Shown piece by piece: positions 1 to 5,871 of a DNA stretch of 10,569 nt. The DNA is from Coprothermobacter sp. (GTDB taxonomy: Bacteria > Coprothermobacterota > Coprothermobacteria > Coprothermobacterales > Coprothermobacteraceae), in contig DMVM01000103.1 in NCBI GenBank assembly GCA_003476705.1, forward strand, positions 1 to 10,569. The letters are read 5' to 3'. Position 1 is the stretch's first letter. The number at the start of each line of letters is the position of its first letter. The notes beneath the pieces were generated by a model, which was not told the DNA's origin, made no database searches, and saw only the letters and a program-made list of their open reading frames with translations. Position numbers and translations under genes: made by a program.

Positions 1-1023
1 TAAAGCTTCCTCGTTTCCCGTTTTTATGGCTAGTTCCAACTCGGCCTTTTCAAGTACCAGTTCAGAAATAGCAGACATGAGATTGTTGACATGTTCTTCA
101 GGCACCCTGATATAATTTTTTATTGGTTTTTTCTGTTGTTGCTGGTTAACTTCTTCTGCGGTCGCTGCACTGCTGGCCGCATAGGCTTGAGTCAAGCTAT
201 CTGAAGAGTTCGGGTTTTTTGTTCCTTCTCCGCTATCGGACTGCTTGGTTGAAGTTTGTTCGCGTAGCTCATTGCTACTACTGGGAAATGCTTGTTCGTT
301 GAGACCGATCTCAATTACATCCACAGAAGCCACTTCAGCAATGCGAAGAATTTTGTTCTTTAAGCTGTCAAGATCTCCGCTACCCACCACGAGCACTCTA
401 AACTCTAGATCGAACTCTTCTTTTTCAAGACTTTCTGCATCGGGCTGAGAACTTATAGCTTCAAAACCAGAATCCTCAATGGCTTTGAATACCATGAAAG
501 CTCTGACGCCCTTCATCAAAACACCTTGTTCTAAATTGATTTCTAAGATGGCTGCCTTTTGCCCTTGCTCCAACGCTGCGCGAACAACCTCTTCCTCAAA
601 AGCACCTAAGGCAAAGCTAGACGTAACCTCAAGGGTAGTTTCTTTTTTTCCCTTCTCGTTTACCTCATTTGAGGAAGTAACGTGAAACGGCTCAAGTGAC
701 TCGTTAGCCTCGATTCTTTTCATTTGATTCCCCATATAGTCGAGAACTCGAAAACCAAGCTCAATAGCTTTCTCGTCCGCAGGTTCGTGTGTATCACGGT
801 AAATTTGTAGAGCACTTTCTAATTCATGTGCCGCATCAGCCAAGAATTGGAAACCCATTGTGGCAGACATACCTTTGAGTGTGTGAGCAGCCCTAAAAAC
901 TTCTGCTAATGCTTGTTTATTACTAGGATCTTGCTCCAGTAAAACCAAGTTGTTATTCAACAGGTTTATATAATCGTAACTTTCCTGTAGAAAAATGGGA
1001 AGGTACTCGTTCATATTGTCCAT
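1..1023 (-). CDS. cheA: Chemotaxis histidine kinase CheA, N-terminal part (truncated by window edge)
   Basis: CheA is the cytoplasmic histidine kinase of chemosensory arrays. It autophosphorylates and passes phosphate to response regulators such as CheY. The 341 residues visible carry three domains. An N-terminal HPt (P1) domain has the phospho-accepting His47 in AAHTLKGMSATMGF. A P2-like response-regulator-binding domain lies at about 140-240. After a low-complexity Ser/Gln-rich linker (about 245-300), the dimerisation (P3) domain starts at IRVPEEHVNNLM (305-316). The catalytic ATPase (P4) and CheW-like (P5) domains lie off the left edge. The ATG at 1023-1021 follows an excellent Shine-Dalgarno, GAGGTGATC (1035-1027), which overlaps the cheW stop codon. 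Only 5 bp separate the two genes, so they are co-transcribed and probably translationally coupled. Identity is firm. Whether it controls flagella, pili or something else cannot be seen here. Confidence 0.95.
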   Translation of the reverse strand, partial: MDNMNEYLPIFLQESYDYINLLNNNLVLLEQDPSNKQALAEVFRAAHTLKGMSATMGFQFLADAAHELESALQIYRDTHEPADEKAIELGFRVLDYMGNQMKRIEANESLEPFHVTSSNEVNEKGKKETTLEVTSSFALGAFEEEVVRAALEQGQKAAILEINLEQGVLMKGVRAFMVFKAIEDSGFEAISSQPDAESLEKEEFDLEFRVLVVGSGDLDSLKNKILRIAEVASVDVIEIGLNEQAFPSSSNELREQTSTKQSDSGEGTKNPNSSDSLTQAYAASSAATAEEVNQQQQKKPIKNYIRVPEEHVNNLMSAISELVLEKAELELAIKTGNEEAL

Positions 1024-1026
1024 ACT

Positions 1027-1035
1027 GATCACCTC
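1027..1035 (-). promoter_or_regulatory. Ribosome binding site of cheA
   Basis: GAGGTGATC matches the 16S rRNA anti-Shine-Dalgarno tail over nine bases. It overlaps the cheW stop codon (TGA, 1031-1029) and sets the cheA start at 1023. The arrangement implies coupling of cheW termination to cheA initiation. Confidence 0.8.
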
Positions 1036-1436
1036 ACCAAATCCAGAGGATCTACTACCAATATGAGATCATTGTTTGCCAGTATCACTTTCTTAATGCG
1101 CTTCCCTACAGTGAGATCTTCTGGAGGCTGAGCTACATCCTCCTCGCTAACTCTCTTTATGCCATCGACTTTGTCTACCACGATAACAATGTCTTCACTG
1201 CCAGTTCGTATCCAAACGTGCCGCATCAATTCAGAGCTTGAATTTTCTTTTTCTCCAAGTAGTGGTTTTATATCCAACACCGGCAAAATATTGCCTCTTA
1301 TATTAGTAAGGCCAAGTACATTTGTAGCACTGTTTGGTATCGGGTATACAGAACCTGGCAATAGTATTTCTACCACATTCGAGAGTGCTATGGCATATTT
1401 CCTGTCGCCAAGGGTAAATACAACATATTCCTCCAC
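1029..1436 (-). CDS. cheW: Chemotaxis adaptor protein CheW
   Basis: CheW is the soluble scaffold that links chemoreceptors to CheA. The 135-residue protein is a single CheW domain of normal length. It begins EEYVVFTLGDRKYAIAL and carries the family motif GLTNIRGNILPVLDI at 42-56. I place the start at GTG 1436. It lies 5 nt after a GGAGGTG ribosome binding site and begins just before the conserved first beta strand. A longer reading from 1499 would add 21 residues unlike the family and overlap the upstream gene by 61 bp, so I reject it. The DUF2225 gene ends only 2 bp upstream and cheA starts 5 bp downstream, so the three genes form one operon. No receptor, CheY, CheB or CheR gene is visible in the window. 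Confidence 0.93.
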   Translation of the reverse strand: MEEYVVFTLGDRKYAIALSNVVEILLPGSVYPIPNSATNVLGLTNIRGNILPVLDIKPLLGEKENSSSELMRHVWIRTGSEDIVIVVDKVDGIKRVSEEDVAQPPEDLTVGKRIKKVILANNDLILVVDPLDLVR

Positions 1437-1438
1437 TT

Positions 1439-2545
1439 CTACACCTCCATAATGAACAGCTTCCTCACTTTCCCTTTCACAAAGCCGTACCCTTGCCACA
1501 AAATCTTTTTACCTGAACTCAAAGGTTGGTCCGTTAAAACCATGCCAGGAGGCTCAGGCCAGCGTTCCGGCATCAGATACACTGCAGGTTCTTCCTGCCC
1601 ACTGGACAATAATTTTGCCAACCCGATGTCTCCTATTATTTTATGTCCTGAACTAATCTCCATTAACTTATTAAACCACTCGAAAGAGGCCACTGCCTCG
1701 ATATCTTCTTTAGTAAGATCTTGTAAATCCTGAACAATTTCTCCACTAGCCCACAGCCCCACATTTCTAATAAGCGAGTCCATTGTTGTAGTTAGAATTC
1801 CCTTACCCTGCAAGGTTTTTTGCACATCTGTTCTCACAGTAGTACGCCAATTTTTTTCCTCTTGGAATGTGGATTTATATTTCTCCCTAAGGTCTTGCCA
1901 TAGTTCCCTGGAAAGTTGGTCGAACAATACTTTCTTTCTGTTTTTGGGCATCTGCACCACTCGTGATGCCCACTGTAAAGCATCCCTGTAATTGCCTAGC
2001 CTTGCATACAAATCCGCTATAAGATAGCCCAAACCTGCCTCACCAAGCGTCGACGGTAGTTGTGCACTAGATTCATAGGCTTTTAAATAGTATTGAAGAG
2101 CTTTTTCAAGCCAAACCTGTTCGTTTTCTTCATCTTTTACTTCCCTGTACAACCAGGCCATATTCTGAGCCACATAGCCTAGGTTATACGGATCAGTATT
2201 CCTAATCTCGTACTGCTCAAAAACAGAAGACAGTACGTAGAGAGCATCTTCCCACATTCTTTCTTCCATCACACCTTTTACGCCTGCCAAACGTTTTTTG
2301 GCTAGTAAAGGTAGAAGTTTCTTAATCTCCTCGGAAGAGAGTTCCTCGAAATGAGACTCCAAAGCAGCATATCCGCAATTCTCGCAAATAGCACCTACGT
2401 AATAAATGGGATTAATTCCATTTACCCAAGGATGCAAGTCAGAATCCCTGGAAATAACGGTGTAAGCACCATGTTTCAAACGCGCAACGTACACCTCGCT
2501 CTTGCACACAGGGCACGTGAGCTTTTTAGTGTAAACGCCTTCCAT
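1439..2545 (-). CDS. DUF2225 family protein with zinc ribbon, helical repeats and extra C-terminal region
   Basis: The 368-residue soluble protein opens with a split zinc ribbon: CPVC at 11-14 and CENCGYAAL at 54-62. This is the hallmark of DUF2225, a family of unknown function. Residues about 70-225 are helical and look TPR-like (for example LGYLIADLYARLGNYRDALQ, 172-191), which would suit a protein-binding role. After about 230 there is a further region of about 140 residues, ending with a Pro/Trp-containing segment (RWPEPPGMVL, 328-337), that I do not recognise; from memory DUF2225 proteins are usually shorter. The gene is first in the operon with cheW and cheA and ends 2 bp before cheW, so a chemosensory-scaffold role is a reasonable inference and nothing more. 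The ATG at 2545 has no Shine-Dalgarno and sits 7 nt behind a TATAAT box, which suggests a leaderless mRNA. Confidence 0.85.
   Translation of the reverse strand: MEGVYTKKLTCPVCKSEVYVARLKHGAYTVISRDSDLHPWVNGINPIYYVGAICENCGYAALESHFEELSSEEIKKLLPLLAKKRLAGVKGVMEERMWEDALYVLSSVFEQYEIRNTDPYNLGYVAQNMAWLYREVKDEENEQVWLEKALQYYLKAYESSAQLPSTLGEAGLGYLIADLYARLGNYRDALQWASRVVQMPKNRKKVLFDQLSRELWQDLREKYKSTFQEEKNWRTTVRTDVQKTLQGKGILTTTMDSLIRNVGLWASGEIVQDLQDLTKEDIEAVASFEWFNKLMEISSGHKIIGDIGLAKLLSSGQEEPAVYLMPERWPEPPGMVLTDQPLSSGKKILWQGYGFVKGKVRKLFIMEV
1442..1448 (-). promoter_or_regulatory. Ribosome binding site deciding the cheW start
   Basis: GGAGGTG lies inside the last codons of the DUF2225 gene and 5 nt before GTG 1436. 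It supports this non-ATG start over the upstream in-frame ATG at 1499, which has no comparable site. Confidence 0.7.
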
Positions 2546-2584
2546 GTCATCTATTATATAGGATGATATGAGGTGGAATGATTT
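2546..2584. promoter_or_regulatory. Divergent promoter region, DUF2225-cheW-cheA operon versus membrane protein gene
   Basis: These 39 bp separate two divergent start codons. On the minus strand a perfect TATAAT (2558-2553) is followed by seven bases and the DUF2225 ATG, so the predicted transcript starts within a base or so of the start codon. No good -35 is visible at 16-18 bp spacing. On the plus strand TATTAT (2552-2557) overlaps the same bases and could serve the 2585 gene, again with only a weak -35. That gene has a normal GAGGTGG ribosome binding site at 2570-2576, 8 nt before its ATG. Confidence 0.55.
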
Positions 2585-2932
2585 ATGCTGCCTAAGAAAA
2601 TAAGTCCTGTGTGGTTAGTGATCTCTCTTGTTTTCGGTTTTGCAGTTTCTGGTAAGGAGAATTTGCATCCTAGCCTGGTAACACTTGGTATGGCGTTTAC
2701 AGCCTTCGGTGCTTATTTAATAGGAAGAGCTGAGGAACACTACCTTTTTACTAAGGAAGGCAAAAGTATCTACGACTATGTGAAACATCCCATGTACTTG
2801 GGCACATCACTTTTTCTGATAGGCGTTTCCGTAGCGATGGAGTCTGTTGTTCTGTGGATAATAACGCTGGTGTGGACAATAGGTGCGTTATACCTGGCAT
2901 GGAAAGAGGATCACTCTTCCTCCAGTTCGTAA
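2585..2932 (+). CDS. Small ICMT/PEMT-like integral membrane protein, shortened
   Basis: The 115-residue membrane protein has about four hydrophobic segments (near 6-23, 29-47, 70-86 and 88-105). The segment YVKHPMYLGTSLFLIGVSV (65-83) matches the RHPMYxG signature of the isoprenylcysteine carboxyl methyltransferase / phospholipid methyltransferase membrane family, with Lys replacing the usual Arg. Relatives continue after the last helix with an EE-x-x-L...Y-x-x-Y tail that belongs to the active site. This protein stops at WKEDH followed by five serines, so the tail is missing and methyltransferase activity is doubtful. The start is set by GAGGTGG (2570-2576). The last 22 bp overlap the end of the convergent PilZ gene, and the Ser run is the antisense of that gene's Glu-rich tail. 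The family link is fairly secure; the function is not. Confidence 0.7.
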   Translation: MLPKKISPVWLVISLVFGFAVSGKENLHPSLVTLGMAFTAFGAYLIGRAEEHYLFTKEGKSIYDYVKHPMYLGTSLFLIGVSVAMESVVLWIITLVWTIGALYLAWKEDHSSSSS

Positions 2933-3615
2933 AAGCCTTTATTTATTAGTTCTCTCTGCCTACAGAACACGGACCTAAACAGCTTATCTCGAATAATGTC
3001 CTTTACATCAACAAACTGCAAACCCACAATGGTTACCCCAGGTTCGCCACCAGGTTCAACACGCTTTATAACAGCACCTAACAGAAAGGTGTCGGGGTTT
3101 GGTTCTGGAACTGTGAAACGAACCAGTACTTTCTCTCCCACCATGCAAGCTTCTGCTAGCGAAAGCCGGGATCCGCCGGCACTTAAATCCAATATTAAAC
3201 CTCGGACTGCCTCATGGGAATGATCTTCCCAGAACTTTTTTACATCAGTGGGAAACGTTTTTACAAATAACACCTCGGCATCAAGCATCCAAGGAACTCG
3301 CACGTACTCTCTTCTATCGGATCTGTATATACCACTGATTGGTTTGAGCACAATCAAACTAGGATCACCTTTGCCCTGCTCAACGACTTCGCACATCAAA
3401 CTAAAGACACTATCGCCTTTTAAATATGTAAGCTCCACTGTACTAGATAGAATCTTCACATAAACCTGACCACGCATGGGCTGAGAACAGGCTATTAAAC
3501 CATCCACTATATCCTCGATACGTGTTGAGTAATATTCAACATCATTATTACCCTCGGGTTCCCTAACCCTGAGAATTCCTCTATCGCCCACTTTTGGTTC
3601 TTTTCGTTTTGCCAT
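2911..3615 (-). CDS. YcgR-like PilZ-domain c-di-GMP binding protein
   Basis: The 234-residue soluble protein has the two-domain layout of YcgR-type flagellar-brake/pilus regulators: a beta-rich N-terminal domain (about 1-95) and a PilZ domain (about 98-215). Both c-di-GMP-binding motifs are intact. RxxxR is R102-EYV-R106, and D/NxSxxG is D143-L-S145-A-G-G148. Such proteins typically bind cyclic di-GMP and alter motility or surface attachment. The ATG at 3615 is preceded by GGAG with 11 nt spacing. A TATAAT lies one base before the ATG, too close to act as the promoter for this start. A TTGACA is further upstream at 3652-3647, but no good -10 lies at standard spacing. The 3' end overlaps the convergent membrane protein gene by 22 bp. 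The cheW-cheA operon lies beyond it on the same strand, so a link to chemosensory behaviour is plausible but not shown. Confidence 0.9.
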   Translation of the reverse strand: MAKRKEPKVGDRGILRVREPEGNNDVEYYSTRIEDIVDGLIACSQPMRGQVYVKILSSTVELTYLKGDSVFSLMCEVVEQGKGDPSLIVLKPISGIYRSDRREYVRVPWMLDAEVLFVKTFPTDVKKFWEDHSHEAVRGLILDLSAGGSRLSLAEACMVGEKVLVRFTVPEPNPDTFLLGAVIKRVEPGGEPGVTIVGLQFVDVKDIIRDKLFRSVFCRQRELINKGFYELEEE

Positions 3616-3653
3616 AATTATAGATACTCCAAAACAAGGGATATACTGTCAAA

Positions 3654-3677
3654 CGCGGAGCCCAGGCGGGCTCCGCG
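3654..3677. repeat. Perfect 10-bp GC-rich inverted repeat with 4-nt loop
   Basis: CGCGGAGCCC (3654-3663), loop AGGC, then GGGCTCCGCG (3668-3677). It lies between two divergent genes, so it cannot terminate either coding region. On the minus strand only TTT follows, and on the plus strand the U-rich part begins about 18 nt later. It could be an operator, a leader-RNA structure, or the end of an unseen small RNA. Confidence 0.75.
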
Positions 3678-3736
3678 CCCTCCCTATCCTCCTATTTGTT
3701 ATTTTAACCCAACACGGACTAAACCTTTATCTAACA

Positions 3737-3745
3737 TGCTAAAAT
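3737..3745 (+). promoter_or_regulatory. Candidate extended -10 promoter of the ABC transporter operon
   Basis: TGcTAAAAT matches the extended -10 pattern TGnTATAAT with one change. The -35 region at 17 bp spacing (GACTAA) is poor. The predicted transcription start is near 3752, giving a leader of about 40 nt before ATG 3792. This reading is incompatible with expression of the 18-codon frame starting at 3736. Confidence 0.4.
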
Positions 3746-3791
3746 CAAAAAAACGTAAAGATGTTCTTACATACCCAATTAGGGAGGACTG

Positions 3792-4319
3792 ATGCATAAA
3801 ATGGACGTTCCATTGCCAAAAGCGCGCGTTAGCGAAGTATTAGGACTCTTGGAGATCCTGGATGACGAAGGCGGTCATGTGGATTTGTACAAGTTGGGAA
3901 GGACATTGGGACATGATATTGACGAGCTTATATCCACCATTGAGACTGCCCAACTGTTCAATCTGGTGGAAGTGGACAACGGAGACGTGGTGTTCACAGA
4001 AGTGGGAAAACAATTCACTGACCAGAACATGGAACAGCGTAAAAACTATATTTCCGAGGTACTGAGTAAACTGCCTTATATGGTGGAATTGCTTACGGCC
4101 CTGGCAGAATCTGAGGAACACAGTGTCGACATGGAATACTTAGAGAGAATTATTGACGGTGAATACAGTGAAAGAGAAGTTAAATACTTCGTTAGAAATC
4201 TCTTGGACTGGGCAAGATTTGCTGAGCTTATCTGGGTGGATTCTGACGAACAAACCATCCACCTAGAAACCGAGGAAGACGAAGAAAACAACCCTGAGCA
4301 AAACGACCAAGAAGAGTAA
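3792..4319 (+). CDS. Stand-alone AAA_assoc_C-like (ABC ATPase-associated) protein
   Basis: The 175-residue soluble protein has two winged-helix-like halves (about 8-75 and 85-158) and a strongly acidic tail (159-175). Segments such as EVLGLLEILDDEGGHVDLYKL (15-35), the FTEVGKQF turn and the late DWARFAELI (139-147) resemble the AAA_assoc_C domain. That domain is usually fused to the C-terminus of nitrate/sulfonate/bicarbonate-type ABC ATPases, particularly in archaea. Here the ATPase two genes downstream lacks it, so this protein probably supplies it in trans, as a regulatory or coupling subunit. A DNA-binding repressor of the operon is an alternative, given the winged-helix look. The ATG at 3792 lies only 4 nt after GGGAGG; ATG 3801, 13 nt after it, is the alternative. 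The next gene starts 52 bp downstream. Confidence 0.72.
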   Translation: MHKMDVPLPKARVSEVLGLLEILDDEGGHVDLYKLGRTLGHDIDELISTIETAQLFNLVEVDNGDVVFTEVGKQFTDQNMEQRKNYISEVLSKLPYMVELLTALAESEEHSVDMEYLERIIDGEYSEREVKYFVRNLLDWARFAELIWVDSDEQTIHLETEEDEENNPEQNDQEE

Positions 4320-4371
4320 GCTAGATAGATAATACCTAGAACAACGTTTTTACTAGGAGGTATAGAGAAGT

Positions 4372-5871
4372 GTGCAACTGATATCAGCTGCTTTGTGGTC
4401 CACATATCGTATTTTTGTCGCATATTTTCTTTCCTTGGCTTTTGGAATCTTTTATGGAGTATCTGCCAGCTCGGGTCCCAGAAGAGAAAAAATCATGATA
4501 GCCATTTTGGACATACTTCAGTCTGTCCCCATACTGGGCTTCTTCCCCGTTGCTATAGCATTCTTCGTCGCTGTTTTTAGAGGCCAGCGTATAGGCTTAG
4601 AACTGGCAGCCATATTTCTTATTTTTACCTCTCAAGCGTGGAACATCGCCTTCGGTGTATACGAGACAGTCAAAACATTACCAAGGGAATTAGTGGAAGT
4701 AGGTAAGGCTTTCAATTTTAGCAAAACGTTTACAATCCAACGTATTTATTTGCCAGCCATGGTACCAACCATCGTGTTTAACAGCGGTGTTAGTATGGCC
4801 AATGGCTGGTATTTCCTAATGGCAAGTGAAATTATAACCTTGGGTAGCCAAGAAGTAAAATTGCCTGGTTTGGGGTCTAGTATGATGAACTACTTGGCGC
4901 AAGGCAACATTTTGGGCGTGGTCATGTGCATTGGAACCATCGTTCTCATAAATACATTGCTTCAAGTTCTCATTTTCAGACCATTAGTTAAATGGTCTGA
5001 GTTGTTCCAGTACAATGCTGTTGGAACAGCACCTGAATGGCCTGCAGTGGCAGACGTACTCTTCGACTTTGGGAAAGCTTTAAAGGTCGATACCGTTTTG
5101 GTTAAACTAGTTAGCACAGGTACCAAAAAACTAAGTGCGGCAGCCAAGTACGTTTTTTATGTAATAGGTGCTGCTTTTGTAGGAGGTCTGGGGTATCTTA
5201 TCTTCTGGCTGTTCTCGCCTCCCTATCCTAGCAACATTCTTTCACAGATCCCAGCTGCTCTCACGGTTACCACAATGCGCGTAGTAGCTGCAGTAGTAAT
5301 TGCTGTTTTCCTGGCTTTACCTTTTGTAATAAGAAGCGTTAAAAACACGACGGCTGCCCAAAACATCTACTCATTGGCTTCTATATTGGGAAGCATACCA
5401 GCAGTTGTTTTTTATCCTCCCATTGTGGCTTTAGGAGGGCGTGCTTACATGGAGCCTTTGTCCATATTGCTCTTACTTACAGGTTCGTTCTGGTACGCGC
5501 TGTTTAACATGAGCAAGGGAGCCATGCTTTTACCAGGTGTTTTAACAGAAATGGCACAGGTATTCAATATAAAAGGGCGGCTTTACTACAAGAACATACT
5601 CATTCCAGCTATCCTGCCACCTTTAATAACGGGAGCTCTAACAGCATGGGGCGGAGCATGGAACGCTTCCATTGTGGCTGAGCACGTGCAGTTTGGTGAT
5701 AAGGTGTATTCCATACCCGGTATCGGAGCATTGCTAGTGCAGTCAACCTCTGATACAAAGGCACTGCTCCTTATCGTGCTATGCATGACAGCACTGATTG
5801 TTTTGGTCAACATGCTCTTTTGGAGACCTTGGTACAGCAAAGCAGCGAAAAAGTACAATATAACGGAGTGA
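4372..5871 (+). CDS. ABC transporter permease, two fused NitT/TauT-type permease domains
   Basis: This 499-residue integral membrane protein contains two tandem binding-protein-dependent permease domains. Domain 1 (about 1-205) has its EAA loop at ELVEVGKAFNFSKTFTIQRI (106-125) followed by YLPA. Domain 2 (about 258-485) has the equivalent EMAQVFNIKGRLYYKNILIP (393-412). The motif LDILQSVPILGFFP (46-59) and its counterpart SILGSIPAVVFYPP (337-350) are typical of the nitrate/sulfonate/bicarbonate importer class. One polypeptide thus supplies the whole membrane channel. The GTG start at 4372 follows AGGAGG (4355-4360) with a long 11-nt spacing, and an in-frame stop lies just upstream. Domain 1 begins abruptly at STYRIFVAYFLSL and lacks the leading helix that domain 2 has (259-281). 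The stop overlaps the ATPase start by one base. The substrate cannot be deduced. Confidence 0.9.
   Translation: MQLISAALWSTYRIFVAYFLSLAFGIFYGVSASSGPRREKIMIAILDILQSVPILGFFPVAIAFFVAVFRGQRIGLELAAIFLIFTSQAWNIAFGVYETVKTLPRELVEVGKAFNFSKTFTIQRIYLPAMVPTIVFNSGVSMANGWYFLMASEIITLGSQEVKLPGLGSSMMNYLAQGNILGVVMCIGTIVLINTLLQVLIFRPLVKWSELFQYNAVGTAPEWPAVADVLFDFGKALKVDTVLVKLVSTGTKKLSAAAKYVFYVIGAAFVGGLGYLIFWLFSPPYPSNILSQIPAALTVTTMRVVAAVVIAVFLALPFVIRSVKNTTAAQNIYSLASILGSIPAVVFYPPIVALGGRAYMEPLSILLLLTGSFWYALFNMSKGAMLLPGVLTEMAQVFNIKGRLYYKNILIPAILPPLITGALTAWGGAWNASIVAEHVQFGDKVYSIPGIGALLVQSTSDTKALLLIVLCMTALIVLVNMLFWRPWYSKAAKKYNITE

Larger units (their letters stand above)
3616..3791. other. 176-bp divergent intergenic region
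   Basis: This is the longest gene-free stretch. It lies between the start codons of the PilZ gene and the ABC operon. It holds a strong GC-rich hairpin (3654-3677), a TTGACA on the minus strand abutting it (3652-3647), an extended -10-like TGcTAAAAT on the plus strand (3737-3745), and the GGGAGG ribosome binding site at 3782-3787. An 18-codon reading frame (3736-3792) ends in TGATG overlapping the ABC operon start, but it has no Shine-Dalgarno of its own. The T-rich stretch after the hairpin (from about 3695) begins too late for a textbook terminator. Confidence 0.6.

Noticed and set aside
245-685. Two plus-strand open frames opposite cheA
   Set aside because: They are antisense shadows of a well-supported CheA frame, have no ribosome sites and show no recognisable sequence.
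1437-1499. Longer CheW start at 1499
   Set aside because: It would overlap DUF2225 by 61 bp and add residues unlike CheW; GTG 1436 has a far better ribosome site.
3654-3700. Hairpin read as an intrinsic terminator
   Set aside because: Both neighbouring genes start, not end, here, and no U-run follows directly on either strand.
4335-4357. CCTAG/CTAGG pairing that could mask part of the permease ribosome site
   Set aside because: The stem is only 5 bp with a 13-nt loop and is too weak to claim as a regulatory hairpin.
3840-4423. Minus-strand open frames opposite the AAA_assoc_C-like gene
   Set aside because: These are antisense shadows; the plus-strand frame has a ribosome site and a family-like sequence.
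5781-5870. Longer ATPase start inside the permease gene
   Set aside because: The extra 30 residues are the permease sequence in another frame; ATG 5871 overlaps the permease stop in the usual coupled way.
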